A stretch of DNA of 64,000 nucleotides from Allobrachymonas sp. (GCA_030529505.1 JAUMWT010000008.1:19758-83757); one strand, 5' to 3'; counted from the stretch's first letter, positions 28,041-40,985 are shown. The notes: generated from the sequence alone by a model not told the origin. Made by a program: numbers and translations.

Positions 28041-28274
28041 GAACCATTCCCCCCAATTTTTTCGGTGCCTGTTTCAACACCCGCACGGCCTGCGGCAATC
28101 GTTGCGGCCAGCCCGGCTGCTGCCAGCCGCACGCACAGAGTGTGTTAGCGTATAAAAAAGCAAAGCGGCCTTGGCCGTGGCTGGCATCAGCCTACTGGCG
28201 CAAGACACATTGGCCCGATTGTAAGAATTTGCCCGCAGCCCCTGCTGCCCTGTTGATATGGATTGATGCGCTTT

Positions 28275-31226
<2,952 letters not shown>

Positions 31227-31282
31227 CAACAGCCCGAATACCGTTGCTCCATTAAACCGGGTTTTTAAATAACGCTAGAACT

Positions 31283-31876
31283 ATGAGTATTGATCTACTG
31301 CCAGCATTCATCCGCAAGCACTATGAAGTGCATGAGTGGAAGCACGCCTGTGCCATTCTGCGGCACGACTTTCCGTCCGAATGGCAAGATTTGTGCAAAC
31401 TACTGACGCAATTCCGACTACAGAAAAGCTGGATTACTGTGGGCGGTGGTCGCAAAAGCCAAGTTTCCGAGCATATTGATCAATTTTTATACGATCGTGG
31501 CTGGCAAGAAAAGCAGTTTGTCACCCAGTATAAGGTAGACGCTGTCACACGCGATGCACCAACACACAAGGTAGATTGTTTCAAGAACCGTATTGCCCTC
31601 GAAATTGAATGGAATAACAAAGACCCATTCTTCGACCGCGATCTGAACAATTTCCGTCTACTTTTCGATTTGCGAGCAATTAGTGTCGGAATCATCATCA
31701 CTCGTACCGATAAATTACAAGAGATTTTCAATGACTTGGGTCGTGGCTCAAGCTATGGTGCCTCGACTACCCATATGGCCAAACTGCTTCCCCGCATTGA
31801 GGGCGGCAGTGGCGGTGGCTGCCCCATATTGGTTTTTGGCATCCAACCAAAACTCTACGTTGAGGACATCCCATGA
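31283..31876 (+). CDS. BglII-like type II restriction endonuclease
   Basis: 197 residues. Contains VDCFKNRIALEIEWNNKDPFFDRD at about 97-120, i.e. D98-x8-E107-x-E109, the PD-(D/E)XK variant seen in BglII-family enzymes, followed by RLLFDLRAISVGIIITR. AT-richer than topB or the MATE gene. Its stop overlaps the start of the next gene by 4 bp (ATGA), an MT-A70 methyltransferase, which gives a two-gene restriction-modification unit. Cut site cannot be read from the sequence. Confidence 0.82.
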   Translation: MSIDLLPAFIRKHYEVHEWKHACAILRHDFPSEWQDLCKLLTQFRLQKSWITVGGGRKSQVSEHIDQFLYDRGWQEKQFVTQYKVDAVTRDAPTHKVDCFKNRIALEIEWNNKDPFFDRDLNNFRLLFDLRAISVGIIITRTDKLQEIFNDLGRGSSYGASTTHMAKLLPRIEGGSGGGCPILVFGIQPKLYVEDIP

Positions 31877-32556
31877 CTACCCTTTCGCCCCAGCACACAG
31901 CAGCGCAAGATTTACAGATCCGAGTAGGCTCTCAGCGATTTGCTACCATTCTTGCCGATCCTCCTTGGCAATTCCAAAATCGTACAGGCAAGGTGGCTCC
32001 AGAACACCGACGCCTATCGCGCTACGCCACGATGTCACTGGAGAACATCAAAACTCTTCCTGTCACCAACATTGCTGCTGAAACTGCCCATCTTTATCTC
32101 TGGGTACCCAATGCCCTATTACCCGAAGGACTAGCAGTTATGGCAGCATGGGGATTCAAATACAAATCCAATTTGGTTTGGCATAAAGTGCGCAAAGATG
32201 GCGAACCCGACGGTCGCGGTGTGGGTTTTTATTTCCGTAACACAACCGAGCTAGTACTGTTTGGCACACGCGGACGCAATGCGCGCACACTAGCCCCTGG
32301 TCGCCGTCAGGTTAATATTCTAAAGACCCAGAAACGCGAACATTCCCGCAAACCGGATGAGTTTTACGACATTGTTGAATCATGTAGTCCCGGCCCTTAT
32401 TTGGAGCTTTTCGCCCGCGGCACACGATCAGGCTGGACGACTTGGGGCGAACAAGCAGATGTATATCAGCCGACTTGGCCCACTTACAAAAACCACTCAG
32501 GTGGCATACACACTCGTTCTGAAGCTGATCTATCGCTAATTTTCACCCACGCCTGA
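31873..32556 (+). CDS. MT-A70 family DNA adenine methyltransferase
   Basis: 227 residues. The catalytic DPPW motif is at 29-32 (ILADPPWQFQ), and the AdoMet-side region ends in YLELFARGTRSGWTTWGEQ at about 178-196. Further family blocks are YLWVPNALLPEG and GRNARTLAPGRRQVN. Expected to make N6-methyladenine and protect host DNA from the overlapping restriction enzyme. Base composition matches the endonuclease rather than the host. Confidence 0.88.
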   Translation: MTTLSPQHTAAQDLQIRVGSQRFATILADPPWQFQNRTGKVAPEHRRLSRYATMSLENIKTLPVTNIAAETAHLYLWVPNALLPEGLAVMAAWGFKYKSNLVWHKVRKDGEPDGRGVGFYFRNTTELVLFGTRGRNARTLAPGRRQVNILKTQKREHSRKPDEFYDIVESCSPGPYLELFARGTRSGWTTWGEQADVYQPTWPTYKNHSGGIHTRSEADLSLIFTHA

Positions 32557-32591
32557 TCATCTCTTTGCTATCACCCTTTATCTGCTTAAAC

Positions 32592-32786
32592 GTTACAGGT
32601 CCCTTTGGCCGTGGCGAGATGATGAAGAAGCTGTGGGACTACATCAGGGCCCACAACTTGCAAGACCCGCAGGACAAGCGCACCATCCACGCCGACGACA
32701 AGCTGCGCCCCGTGCTCGGCGCCGACCGCGTGGGCATGTTCAAACTTGCAGGTATTGTGAGCGGGCATTTGCTAGTAAACGCTTGC
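32592..32786 (+). pseudogene. Detached SWIB fragment, second copy of the topB 3' end
   Basis: GPFGRGEMMKKLWDYIRAHNLQDPQ and the following residues through FKLAGIVSGHL repeat the topB C-terminus with few changes. At DNA level most bases match the topB segment 31048-31226. It lacks the N-terminal third of a SWIB domain and has no good start; an open frame from 32565 (MLSPFICLNV) to 32858 could express it. Probably the leftover end of an older topB displaced when the restriction-modification genes arrived, or a carried-in end. Confidence 0.75.
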
Positions 32787-33100
32787 GGTGTCTGCACCAC
32801 TGTGCAGGGCACAGAGCCAGCAGAGATTTGCAGAGTTTTTTGGCTGGATGTTTTTTGAGACTTTTGCGTCATTCAGAAGTCCTGGCTTAGCCATTCAGGC
32901 AGAGCATTAATGCATGAGGCGCACATTACGTGCATCCTCTGCGAATCTCTGTGCCCACTGCGCCTTGACGGCGAGATGAGCTCGCCCAACAAGCAAAATC
33001 CTTCTGCGCTTTCTGAGTAGTTTTGCGCCTGCCACATCCAAACGGTCTTGCATATCGACCCAAGCCCTGAGCCTGCTCCGTGCTTTAAAAAATTCCTTTC

Positions 33101-34450
33101 ATGAACAGCAACAGCACCACCTTTTCCGAACTGAAGCAAACCGTGAAGCTGGCGATTCCGCTGATCTTCACGCAGCTGCTGTCGCACGTGCAGCCCGTGG
33201 TGGATACGGTGATGGCCGGGCGCGAGCCGCCTGCGGTGCTGGCCTCGGTCGCGCTGGGAGCGCAGATTTTCGTGCTGATCTATCTGTTCATGATCGGCAT
33301 TGCGCTGGTCATTACCACGCAGATTGCCAAGCACCAGGGCGCGGGCGACCGTTTAGGCATTCGCCGCAGTTTTCAGCAAGGGGTGTGGCTCACGGCGCTG
33401 CTGGGCGTGCTCACCGTGTTGCTCACACTGGCGGCGGCCTGGGTGCCGCAGCTCATCGGCAGTGCGCCCGATATTGTTGAAGGCGCGCGGGCTTACATCT
33501 TGCTCATTGCGCCGGGCGCAGGGCTGTTTGTGTGTTCGCTGGCGGCGCGCTATTTTCTGGATGGCATGAGCCACCCGCGCACCAGCATCCTGGTGCAGCT
33601 GGGTTTGATTCCGGTAAACATTGCGGGCAACTACGTGCTGCTCAAAGGCGTGGGGCCGATTCCGCCCCTGGGCGCCGCAGGCATGGCGATTGCCACCAGC
33701 CTGTGCTATGCGCTGTATGCGCTGGCGATGTTTCATGCGGTTTGGCGCAACCCGCGCTGGCGGCCGTATCGCCTGTTTCACCGTTTTGCTGCGCCCGACG
33801 GGGCAGAGATCAAACACTTTTTCCGCATCGGCTTGCCGATTGCCCTGGGCATCATCATGGAAGCGGGCTTGTTCGTGGCGGTGACGCTCATCGTCAGCCG
33901 CTCGGACGCGATCTTCACCGGCGCCAACCAGATTGCGCTCAATTACGCCGGCCTGTCGTTCATGGTGCCGCTGGGCCTTTCTTACGCGCTCACGGTGCGC
34001 ATCGGCCATGCGCGCGGCGAACAAAACCCCCTGGCTCTGCGCCAGCGCGCCATCGGCGGGCTGTTCCTCGCAGCAGCCATCATGGCCTTTTCAGCGCTCA
34101 TGATCTTTTTGTTTGCGCGCTTCATCGTCGGGCTGTACACCAACAACGCGGCCATCACGCCCATTGCGGTGAAGATCCTTTTCATCATCGGCATCTTCCA
34201 GCTGGTGGATGGCATTCAGGTATGCGCGGCGGGCATTTTGCGCGGCCTGCAAGACACGAAGATGCCAATGTTCTACGCACTCATCGGCTACTGGATCATC
34301 GGCTTTCCCTGCGGCCTGCTGCTGGCCTACCCCTTCGGCTACGGCATCTACGGCCTGTGGGGCGGCATCGTGGCGGGGCTGACGTGCAACGCCATCCTCG
34401 GCGTGCGCCGGGTGCTGCGCATGACGCGCCTGCCAACGGCGCAGGCATGA
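33101..34450 (+). CDS. MATE family multidrug efflux transporter (NorM type)
   Basis: 449 residues with twelve hydrophobic helices in two similar halves, e.g. QTVKLAIPLIFTQLLSHVQPVVDTVMAGR at 12-40 and the HFFRIGLPIALGIIMEAGLFVAV repeat in the second half. Cation-coupled exporter of drugs or dyes at the inner membrane. Only weak ribosome-binding sequence upstream. Confidence 0.9.
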   Translation: MNSNSTTFSELKQTVKLAIPLIFTQLLSHVQPVVDTVMAGREPPAVLASVALGAQIFVLIYLFMIGIALVITTQIAKHQGAGDRLGIRRSFQQGVWLTALLGVLTVLLTLAAAWVPQLIGSAPDIVEGARAYILLIAPGAGLFVCSLAARYFLDGMSHPRTSILVQLGLIPVNIAGNYVLLKGVGPIPPLGAAGMAIATSLCYALYALAMFHAVWRNPRWRPYRLFHRFAAPDGAEIKHFFRIGLPIALGIIMEAGLFVAVTLIVSRSDAIFTGANQIALNYAGLSFMVPLGLSYALTVRIGHARGEQNPLALRQRAIGGLFLAAAIMAFSALMIFLFARFIVGLYTNNAAITPIAVKILFIIGIFQLVDGIQVCAAGILRGLQDTKMPMFYALIGYWIIGFPCGLLLAYPFGYGIYGLWGGIVAGLTCNAILGVRRVLRMTRLPTAQA

Positions 34451-34589
34451 TTCGAGGAGGCTGAATCACGACCAGGCGCACGCCGCAGCAGCCAGGGCTG
34501 TCCGTCTTGGCAAAGGAGCAGCACAGCGCATGATCATTTGTTGCCTGGGCCCAAGGCTTGCTTAACAGGCTGCATCTGCCATGTTGCCC

Positions 34590-34665
34590 GTGATCTGTGC
34601 TTTGTGCCGTGCAGCTACCGCATTTGCCAAGCCAGGCACACGAGGCGAAGATTCTGAACAGACCC
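34590..34665. mobile_element. MITE right-end remnant, copy 5 (subfamily B)
   Basis: The 75 bp ending GAAGATTCTGAACAGACCC, followed by TAA, match the right third of copy 14 (GCCAGGCACACGA(T/G)GCGAAG). Left end absent. Confidence 0.6.
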
Positions 34666-34851
34666 TAAGCGGTAGACAGAAGCCGTTCGAACGTGGCCGG
34701 CCCAAACACAGCAAGGGCCGAACTGTAGGCAGCCTCTGAACAGCGGCTTGCAGCCAGCCGCAGGTGAAAAATGGCGGCACGGGCCTGGGCCGGTGCAAGG
34801 GCACGGCCCATTACCATGCCGCCTTGCCCCTCTGAAGAAAGGAAGCGCCCC

Positions 34852-35883
34852 ATGCCACCCCGCCCCAAACTCATCCGTGCCTATGCCGCGCCCGCGCCGG
34901 GCGCCGATTTGCTGCGCCACGATTACGATCCCGGCCCGCTGCCTGCGGACGAGGTTGAAATCCGCGTGCACTACTGCGGCATCTGCCACTCCGATCTGTC
35001 GATGATCGACAACGCCTGGCGCATGAGCCACTACCCGCTGGTGCCCGGGCACGAAATCATTGGCGAGATCGTGCAGATGGGCAGTGCCGTCAAGGGATTG
35101 GCCGTGGGGCAAACCGTGGGCGTGGGCTGGACGGCCCATTCCTGCCAGCATTGCGATCCCTGCATCGGCGGCAAGGCGCATCTGTGCGCGGATGCAGCCG
35201 CCACCGTCACGCGCCGGGGCGGCTTTGCCGAGCGGGTGCGCGCGCAATGGCCCTGGGTCATCCCCCTGCCTGCGGGGCTCGATCCCGCCAGCGCCGGGCC
35301 TTTGCTCTGTGGCGGCATCACGGTGTTTCAGCCCCTGTTGCAGCACGGCATACAGGCCCACCACCGCGTGGGCGTGATTGGCATAGGCGGGCTGGGGCAC
35401 ATGGCCCTTGCCTTTTGCCAAGCCTGGGGTTGCGAAGTCAGCGCCTTCAGCACCCAGCCGGCCAAGCACGCGGCCATTGCCCAAATGGGCGCGCAACACA
35501 TCTTCGATCCCACCCGGCCCGAGAGCTTTGCCGCCGCGCGCGGCAGCCTGGATTTGCTGCTGTGCACCGTCAACGCGCCACTGGACTGGAACGCGCTGAT
35601 GAAGCTGCTCAAACCCGAAGGCCGCCTGCACATTGTGGGCGCAGTGATGGAGCCTTTGAACATTCACGCCTTCTCGCTCATCGATGGCGCGCGTACCGTG
35701 GCAGGCTCACCCACCGGCTCGCCCATGCAGCTGCGCACCATGCTCGACTTTGCCGCGCGCAAACGCATCGCTGCGCAGGTGGAAACATTTCCCCTATCGG
35801 CCGTCAACGAGGCCCTGCACCACGTGCGCCAAGGCCGGGCGCGCTACCGCGTGGTGCTGAAAAACGATTTCGACCCGGTTTGA
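34852..35883 (+). CDS. Zinc-dependent alcohol dehydrogenase, cinnamyl/YahK-like
   Basis: 343 residues. Catalytic zinc ligands in YCGICHSDLSM (about 42-52) and GHEIIGE (about 66-72); structural zinc Cys group CQHCDPCIGGKAHLC (about 99-113); nucleotide-binding GIGGLGHMALAFCQAWG (about 179-195), with S/T at the end of the second strand suggesting NADP. Start at 34852 after GAAAGGAAG. Reduces aldehydes; the substrate is not known. Confidence 0.92.
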   Translation: MPPRPKLIRAYAAPAPGADLLRHDYDPGPLPADEVEIRVHYCGICHSDLSMIDNAWRMSHYPLVPGHEIIGEIVQMGSAVKGLAVGQTVGVGWTAHSCQHCDPCIGGKAHLCADAAATVTRRGGFAERVRAQWPWVIPLPAGLDPASAGPLLCGGITVFQPLLQHGIQAHHRVGVIGIGGLGHMALAFCQAWGCEVSAFSTQPAKHAAIAQMGAQHIFDPTRPESFAAARGSLDLLLCTVNAPLDWNALMKLLKPEGRLHIVGAVMEPLNIHAFSLIDGARTVAGSPTGSPMQLRTMLDFAARKRIAAQVETFPLSAVNEALHHVRQGRARYRVVLKNDFDPV

Positions 35884-36394
35884 AGCGTGCCACACCACCT
35901 CATCACGAGCGCTCATCATGGGCGTCCGCCACGGCTTGCTCATGGCAAGCACTCGCTCACCGGCGGCTCAATCCGATGCATGCAAAGACCGGCCGCCTGC
36001 GCCAGACCTCTTGCCGCCAGGCGGCAGGCATTGCTGCCCCTCCACCGCGGCTGTTGCCTGCAATTGGAGTGGGGGCAGCACGGATTCACGCGCAACCCTG
36101 GCCCGCGCAACGCATCCGGCATGCTGAGCGCGGTAAAGGCCGGGCGCTTAACGCCCCCTGTTTGGCTGGCAGGGCAAAGCCTGATTGAAGCGATTAACGC
36201 CGGATGCCACCATTCCTGTCATTCCCGTGAATGTCGCCTGGCCAAATACCCTTGTCTTGCCAAACCAAGCAAAAAACAACGAAATGAATCCACCCATGTA
36301 TGACCGGCGTTCATTCATCCCATGAGGCATCGGTCAATCGCATATTGCTTGATTCAACTAGCTTGCAACCACATCGCATTTTTCTGGAAGAACC
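35884..36394. other. Intergenic region, nothing recognised
   Basis: About 510 bp that becomes AT-richer towards 36.3 kb, where an accessory patch of small genes begins. No gene or repeat supported. Confidence 0.35.
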
Positions 36395-36694
36395 ATGTTC
36401 ACCTGCCGCGAAATCGTCAAAAGCCTGATCATCGAGTGCCCCACTGAGACTCGCGGCACTTTCGAATTCAGGGCGGATATTTCCAAACAGTCTGATCAGT
36501 GCTTTTTCGTGCATTTGTACGAAAAGAAAATGTATCGTCTTCGTCCTTTTGATCGTCTTGAGGATACGTGGTCTGACGAGATGATGTGGGTGGACACTTC
36601 GCATCTGTTCGCTGATGAATTGCCCTGTGCATCGGTAGAAGCTTGCGAGCAAAAAGTCTTCAGCACTTTGCGGCGCTTTTTTGGCCCGGCCTGA
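36395..36694 (+). CDS. Small hypothetical protein in an AT-rich patch
   Basis: 99 residues, MFTCREIVKSLIIECPTETRG start, no signal or membrane segment. Trp/Phe/Asp-rich, about the size of polymorphic-toxin immunity proteins. The next reading frame downstream is a broken DUF7336-like gene, which supports an accessory origin. No family firmly recognised. Confidence 0.5.
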   Translation: MFTCREIVKSLIIECPTETRGTFEFRADISKQSDQCFFVHLYEKKMYRLRPFDRLEDTWSDEMMWVDTSHLFADELPCASVEACEQKVFSTLRRFFGPA

Positions 36695-36761
36695 TGAAAG
36701 AGCTTGGCCTGTGCCAATGAAAGGTTGTCTCAAGCGTGTTTGAAATACAGAGAATTGGCGA

Positions 36762-37010
36762 ATGAAAAAACGCCAAGCCATGCCAACGGTTTATATTTTG
36801 CGGCATGTGAGGCCCGGTGAAGATGATGCAGATGATGGCAAAGCCAAATTGATCGGTGTGTTCGATCCGACAGAAAAATCCAAATCTGCCATTATTTATT
36901 TACTGAATAAACCGGGCTTCAAAGATTAGCCCTATTATTTTCATATCAATGAACATGAATTGAATGAAATGCATGGGACATCGGATTTTGGTGATCCCCG
37001 ATTCGCCTGA
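36762..37010 (+). pseudogene. DUF7336-like protein interrupted by an in-frame stop
   Basis: From ATG 36762 the frame reads MKKRQAMPTVYILRHVRPGE ... KLIGVFDPTEKSKSAIIYLLNKPGFKD, then TAG at 36927-36929, then continues PYYFHINEHELNEMHGTSDFG to TGA at 37008-37010. The two parts together give the full DUF7336-type pattern (vxxLxH ... KxIGVyss ... PGFkdxPxxFxIdeyeLd). So the gene is probably broken by one nonsense change, or makes a 55-residue truncated product. Confidence 0.6.
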
Positions 37011-37127
37011 GCCATTGGCATGCAATGATTTTTATCAAGCTGCTTGCCGCAATGCAATAAAGCGCACATGCAAAAGGGCGGCACAGCTGCCAAAAGCCAC
37101 CCGCACTGATGCAACAGGCTTGCCTGT

Positions 37128-38765
37128 TTAATGCCCCTTCAGGCCCAGCAGCTTTTGCAATAGCGGCCAGGTGCTTGTCCAGTTCACGGCCTGCGCGGTG
37201 TCCAGCCGCAGCAGGTGCGCTTGCTCATCCACCGTGAAGGGTTCGACGTGGGCGAGTTGATCAAGCAGCACGGCTTCGCCTGCTTCGGAGGCATCGTCGC
37301 CACGAACCTGGCGCTGGCGCAGGCGTTCGCGCAGCACATGCTCGGGCGCGTTGAAAGACAGGATGCACCAAGGCAGGCCCAGTTGCCGCGCCAGTTCGAT
37401 GAAGGGCGCGCGCCGTTCGCGCTGGATGAAGGTGGCATCCACCAGCACGGGCTGGCCCGCTTGCAGGGCGATGCGCGCCACGTCCAGCAGGCGGGCAAAG
37501 GTCTGGTCGCTGGCCGATCGCGTGTAGATGCCGCCGGGAATGTGGGCGCTGCTGGCCTCGGGCGGCAGGCCGAACAGGCGCTTGCGTTCCACATCGGCGC
37601 GCACGCGCACCAGGCCCCGTTGTTCGATCAGGCCCTGGCTCTGGCTGCTTTTGCCACTGCCGCTCACGCCGTGGGTCAGCGCCAGCCAAGGCTGGCGCGG
37701 GCGGGCCAGTTCGGTCGCCAAGTGGATGTAACGCAGGGCCTCTTGTTGCGCAGGGGCAGCATGAGCCGTATCGCCCCCATCGCCATCTGCCCGCAGCGCA
37801 GCAACCTTGGCGCGCACCAGGGCGCGGTACACGGCGTCGTAGGGCAGGCGGGGCAGGGCCGCATAGTCGCCCGTGCGCTCCAGCCAGGCATTGAGCAGGC
37901 GCCAGGCCAGCGCGGGCAGGCCGTGGGCGTGCAAATCCATGAACAAAAAGGCGATGTCGCAGGCGGTGTCGAGCCAGCGCAGGGCGGGGTTGAATTCGAT
38001 GGCATCAAACAGCAGGGGCTGGCCGTGCAGCCACAAGAGGTTGCCCAGGTGCAGGTCACCGTGGCCTTCGCGCACATGGCCAGCCGCGCGGCGTTCTTCC
38101 ATCAACGGCGCCAGGCGCTGGCTTTGCATGCTCGTCCACTGCTGCAGCTGTTGCAGCGGCTCGTGCGCAGCGGGCAAGCAGCCGGGGGCCAGCAAAACCT
38201 TGAAGTTGTCTTGCGCCAGCTGGGCCAGGTCAGCCGCCCGCCCCCAGGGGCTGCCGGCAGGCGCCACCGCGGCCTGCGCCTGAAAAGCCGCTATCGCCCG
38301 CGCCAAGGCATCGACATGCGCAGCAGCCAGTTCACCACGCGCAGCCATCTCGGCCATGAGCGAGCGGGCCGGAAAGCGGCGCATGCGCACGGCCCATTCC
38401 AGCGGCGGGTTTTCAGAGTCGATGTGGCCGTCGGTGTGGCCGCCGATGCGCGGCGCTTGCACGCTGCCGGTAACAGGCAGCACGCGCAAATACAGATCAG
38501 GCGCCGTGCGGCGGTTGATGCGCAACTCTTCCTGGCAAGCCGCGTGGCGCAGCGCCAGCGTGCTGAAGTCCAGAAAGTCCAGCTTCAGCGGCTTTTTGAA
38601 TTTGTAGGCGAAGTCGCCCGCCAGCAAGATCCACGAGATATGGGTTTGCAGCAACTGCACGTCTGCCTCGCCGCGCGCGATGGCTGCATCGCGCAGGCGG
38701 GTGATGAGTGCTTCGCTGGCCTGGGCGCTGGCGGGTTCGGGGGCAGGGACTGTGTTCATGGCCAT
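37128..38765 (-). CDS. Aminoglycoside-phosphotransferase-like kinase fused to a P-loop kinase
   Basis: 545 residues (a second ATG lies 6 bp in). The N-terminal part up to about 340 is an APH-type fold with the Brenner motif EGHGDLHLGNLLW at about 236-248 and IEFNPALRWLDTACDIAFL. The C-terminal part from about 365 is a P-loop kinase, Walker A HGVSGSGKSS at about 369-378, related to gluconate/zeta-type kinases. COG2187-COG0645 fusion of unknown substrate. Cytoplasmic. Confidence 0.85.
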   Translation of the reverse strand: MAMNTVPAPEPASAQASEALITRLRDAAIARGEADVQLLQTHISWILLAGDFAYKFKKPLKLDFLDFSTLALRHAACQEELRINRRTAPDLYLRVLPVTGSVQAPRIGGHTDGHIDSENPPLEWAVRMRRFPARSLMAEMAARGELAAAHVDALARAIAAFQAQAAVAPAGSPWGRAADLAQLAQDNFKVLLAPGCLPAAHEPLQQLQQWTSMQSQRLAPLMEERRAAGHVREGHGDLHLGNLLWLHGQPLLFDAIEFNPALRWLDTACDIAFLFMDLHAHGLPALAWRLLNAWLERTGDYAALPRLPYDAVYRALVRAKVAALRADGDGGDTAHAAPAQQEALRYIHLATELARPRQPWLALTHGVSGSGKSSQSQGLIEQRGLVRVRADVERKRLFGLPPEASSAHIPGGIYTRSASDQTFARLLDVARIALQAGQPVLVDATFIQRERRAPFIELARQLGLPWCILSFNAPEHVLRERLRQRQVRGDDASEAGEAVLLDQLAHVEPFTVDEQAHLLRLDTAQAVNWTSTWPLLQKLLGLKGH

Positions 38766-38921
38766 GCGTGCGCAAACGAATGGGGCCTGATCAAATCAGG
38801 CCACATCATGCAGGAAACGCAGCACCCACCCATTGCGCAACGGCCTTGTTTTACAGCGGCTCGATTCAAAGAGCTTGGTGGCAACCGCCCGGCGCGCCCG
38901 CTTGCTGTGCTTGGATCGGGC

Positions 38922-40274
38922 TTATTTGACAAACAGCATCAAGAAGGCATCCCACAAGCGGCCGAAGAAGCCCGCCTGCGGCACGGCCTTTTGCGCCTGC
39001 AGCGGCACGGCGGCCACAGGCTGGCCGTTGAGGCTAGCGGTGAGCGTACCCAGCGGCTGCTGCGCTTCGATCGGCGCGACGATGGGGCCGCCTTGCGCCA
39101 CGGCCTCGCGCGTGAGCTGGCTGGCCTGGCCCGCGGGCACGGTCACGAACACGTCTTGCGCGCTGCCCAGGTCGAGCTTGTTGCTTTGGCCTTTCCACAC
39201 CCGCACTTGCAAAACCGATTGCCCGGCTTGCAGCAGTTGCACGTCTTCAAACGCGCCATAGCCCCAATTGAGCAGCTTCATCGTTTCGTTGGCGCGCGCG
39301 GCTTCGTTGGCCGTACCGAACACGATGGCGAGCAGCCGCCGGCCCTGCGGCTGCGCCGCGGTGGGGCGCTTGGCGGTGGCGATCAGGTTGTAGCCAGCCG
39401 CGGCGGTGTGGCCGGTTTTGAGGCCATCCACACTCGCATCGCGAAACAGCAGCAGGTTGCGGTTGGCCGCATTGATGGCGGGGGTGCCGGGGTAGCGGTA
39501 TTCCTTGATGGCGTAGTAGTGCACGTATTGCGGAAAGTCGCTCATCAAGCGGGTGGAGAGCAGGGCCATGTCGCGCGCGGTGGTGGTGTGGCCCTGGGCC
39601 GTGAGCCCTTCGGGGTTGCGGTAGCGGGTGTTGCGCATGCCCAACTGCTGCGCGACCTCGTTCATGCGCGCCACAAAGGCTTCTTCGCTGCCGAACAGGC
39701 CCTCGGCCAGGGCCATGGTGGCGTCGTTGCCCGATTGCACGATCATGCCCTTGAGCAGATCTTCAACGCTCACCTGCGTATTGGGCTTGATGAACATGCG
39801 CGAGCCGATCATCTTCCAGGCTTTTTCGCTCACGCCAAAAGTCTGTTCGAGCGTGATCTTGCCGCTTTTGAGGGCATCGAACACGATGTAGGCCGTCATG
39901 AGCTTGGTGAGCGAGGCCGGCTCCATCACCGCATCGATGTCCTTGGCCGCCAGGATCTGGTTGTTGGAGTTGATGTCGATGAGCAAGAAGCTGCGCGCGG
40001 CCAATGGCGGCGGGGCCGGAAAGCCCGGCTGCACCGGGGCCACGGCTTGCGCTTCGCCCGTGGCCTGGCTGGCGCCTGGCTGCGCACCGGCCGGGTTGGC
40101 CGCCTGGCCCGCCACCGTTGCACGCACAGCCGTTTTGGATTGCGCCGATGCCGCCAGCGGCCACTGCCCCCCGATCAAAGCCGCTGTGCAGGCAGCGACC
40201 AAGAAACGCGAAGAAAAAGAAGGGGGGCGAGAAGAAAAGGGCAGGGCAGAAGACATGGTGGAAGCAATCATCAT
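38922..40274 (-). CDS. dacA: D-alanyl-D-alanine carboxypeptidase (PBP5/6 type)
   Basis: 450 residues. A long basic/hydrophobic signal peptide runs to about residue 42 (LAASAQ), then a Pro/Gln/Ala-rich linker. Penicillin-binding motifs: SLTK (catalytic Ser) within MEPASLTKLMTAY, SGN within VQSGNDATMALAEG, and KTG within VDGLKTGHTAAAGYN. The C-terminal segment ending FFGRLWDAFLMLFVK is the amphipathic membrane anchor. Trims the terminal D-Ala of peptidoglycan in the periplasm. Start among three ATGs at 40274/40271/40256 is uncertain. Confidence 0.93.
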   Translation of the reverse strand: MMIASTMSSALPFSSRPPSFSSRFLVAACTAALIGGQWPLAASAQSKTAVRATVAGQAANPAGAQPGASQATGEAQAVAPVQPGFPAPPPLAARSFLLIDINSNNQILAAKDIDAVMEPASLTKLMTAYIVFDALKSGKITLEQTFGVSEKAWKMIGSRMFIKPNTQVSVEDLLKGMIVQSGNDATMALAEGLFGSEEAFVARMNEVAQQLGMRNTRYRNPEGLTAQGHTTTARDMALLSTRLMSDFPQYVHYYAIKEYRYPGTPAINAANRNLLLFRDASVDGLKTGHTAAAGYNLIATAKRPTAAQPQGRRLLAIVFGTANEAARANETMKLLNWGYGAFEDVQLLQAGQSVLQVRVWKGQSNKLDLGSAQDVFVTVPAGQASQLTREAVAQGGPIVAPIEAQQPLGTLTASLNGQPVAAVPLQAQKAVPQAGFFGRLWDAFLMLFVK

Positions 40275-40601
40275 CGGGTTAAGCAACTCACGACCTGGGC
40301 GGCTGTTTGCTGTTTTAGCTGGCGCTGCTGCACCCACTGGACATGACCGGTGGCAAGTGGCAAAAAATGGCAAAGCCTGATGCAAAAGGGTGAAACAGGC
40401 AGGCAACTCGCAGCCGCCAGAGCCTGGCAATTGTCCATGAAAAGCCCGCGCAAACCGGCGCGCCCCGCGGGCCCAAGCGTGACAGGGCGTGTCTTGCCAC
40501 CTCGCGGCAGATCTGCCTGGGCATGGGCAAAAAGCCATTTGAAAAATGGACGCGCAACGCCAGACGAATTGATCAGAACATGGGCAAAGCAGCCACAGCG
40601 C
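40275..40601. other. Intergenic region between the 2Fe-2S protein gene and dacA
   Basis: About 330 bp. Minus-strand frames overlap it but have no support; it should hold the dacA promoter. No RNA gene or repeat seen. Confidence 0.35.
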
Positions 40602-40985
40602 TCAATCAGCGTCTGCAGCAATCAGCAAACGCGTCACGACCTGGCCGCCTTGCAGATGGCGGCTGACGATCTCATCAATATCGCTCAGGTTCCGGTAGCT
40701 GTACCACACGCCTTCGGGATAGACCACAGCCACCGGCGCCGCGTGGCAGCGCCCCAGACAGCCCGAACGGCTCACGCGCACCTGGCCTTCGCCGTGCAGG
40801 CCCAGGTCTTTGAGGCGCTTTTTGCAATGCGCTGCAGCCTCTTCGGCGCCGTGCTTGGCGCAGCAATCCTTGCCCGCCTCGCGCTGGTTGCAGCAGAAGA
40901 AAATGTGCCGCACAAAGTAGGGCGGCTGGGTGGAAGCTTGATCAGACAAAGGCGCAAGACCGGACGGGGAGGGATGACTGGACAT
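40602..40985 (-). CDS. Thioredoxin-fold 2Fe-2S ferredoxin-like protein
   Basis: 127 residues. HIFFCCNQREAGKDCC (about 27-42) and RSGCLGRCHAAPVAVVYPEG (about 73-92) carry the four cysteines of the thioredoxin-like [2Fe-2S] family. Electron carrier, partner not evident. Upstream of dacA's region on the same strand. Confidence 0.88.
   Translation of the reverse strand: MSSHPSPSGLAPLSDQASTQPPYFVRHIFFCCNQREAGKDCCAKHGAEEAAAHCKKRLKDLGLHGEGQVRVSRSGCLGRCHAAPVAVVYPEGVWYSYRNLSDIDEIVSRHLQGGQVVTRLLIAADAD

Noticed and set aside
37215-40346. A 1043-codon plus-strand open frame across the APH-kinase and dacA genes
   Set aside because: It is antisense to two clearly recognised genes, has His/Gln/Arg-rich chance composition, and lacks any domain.
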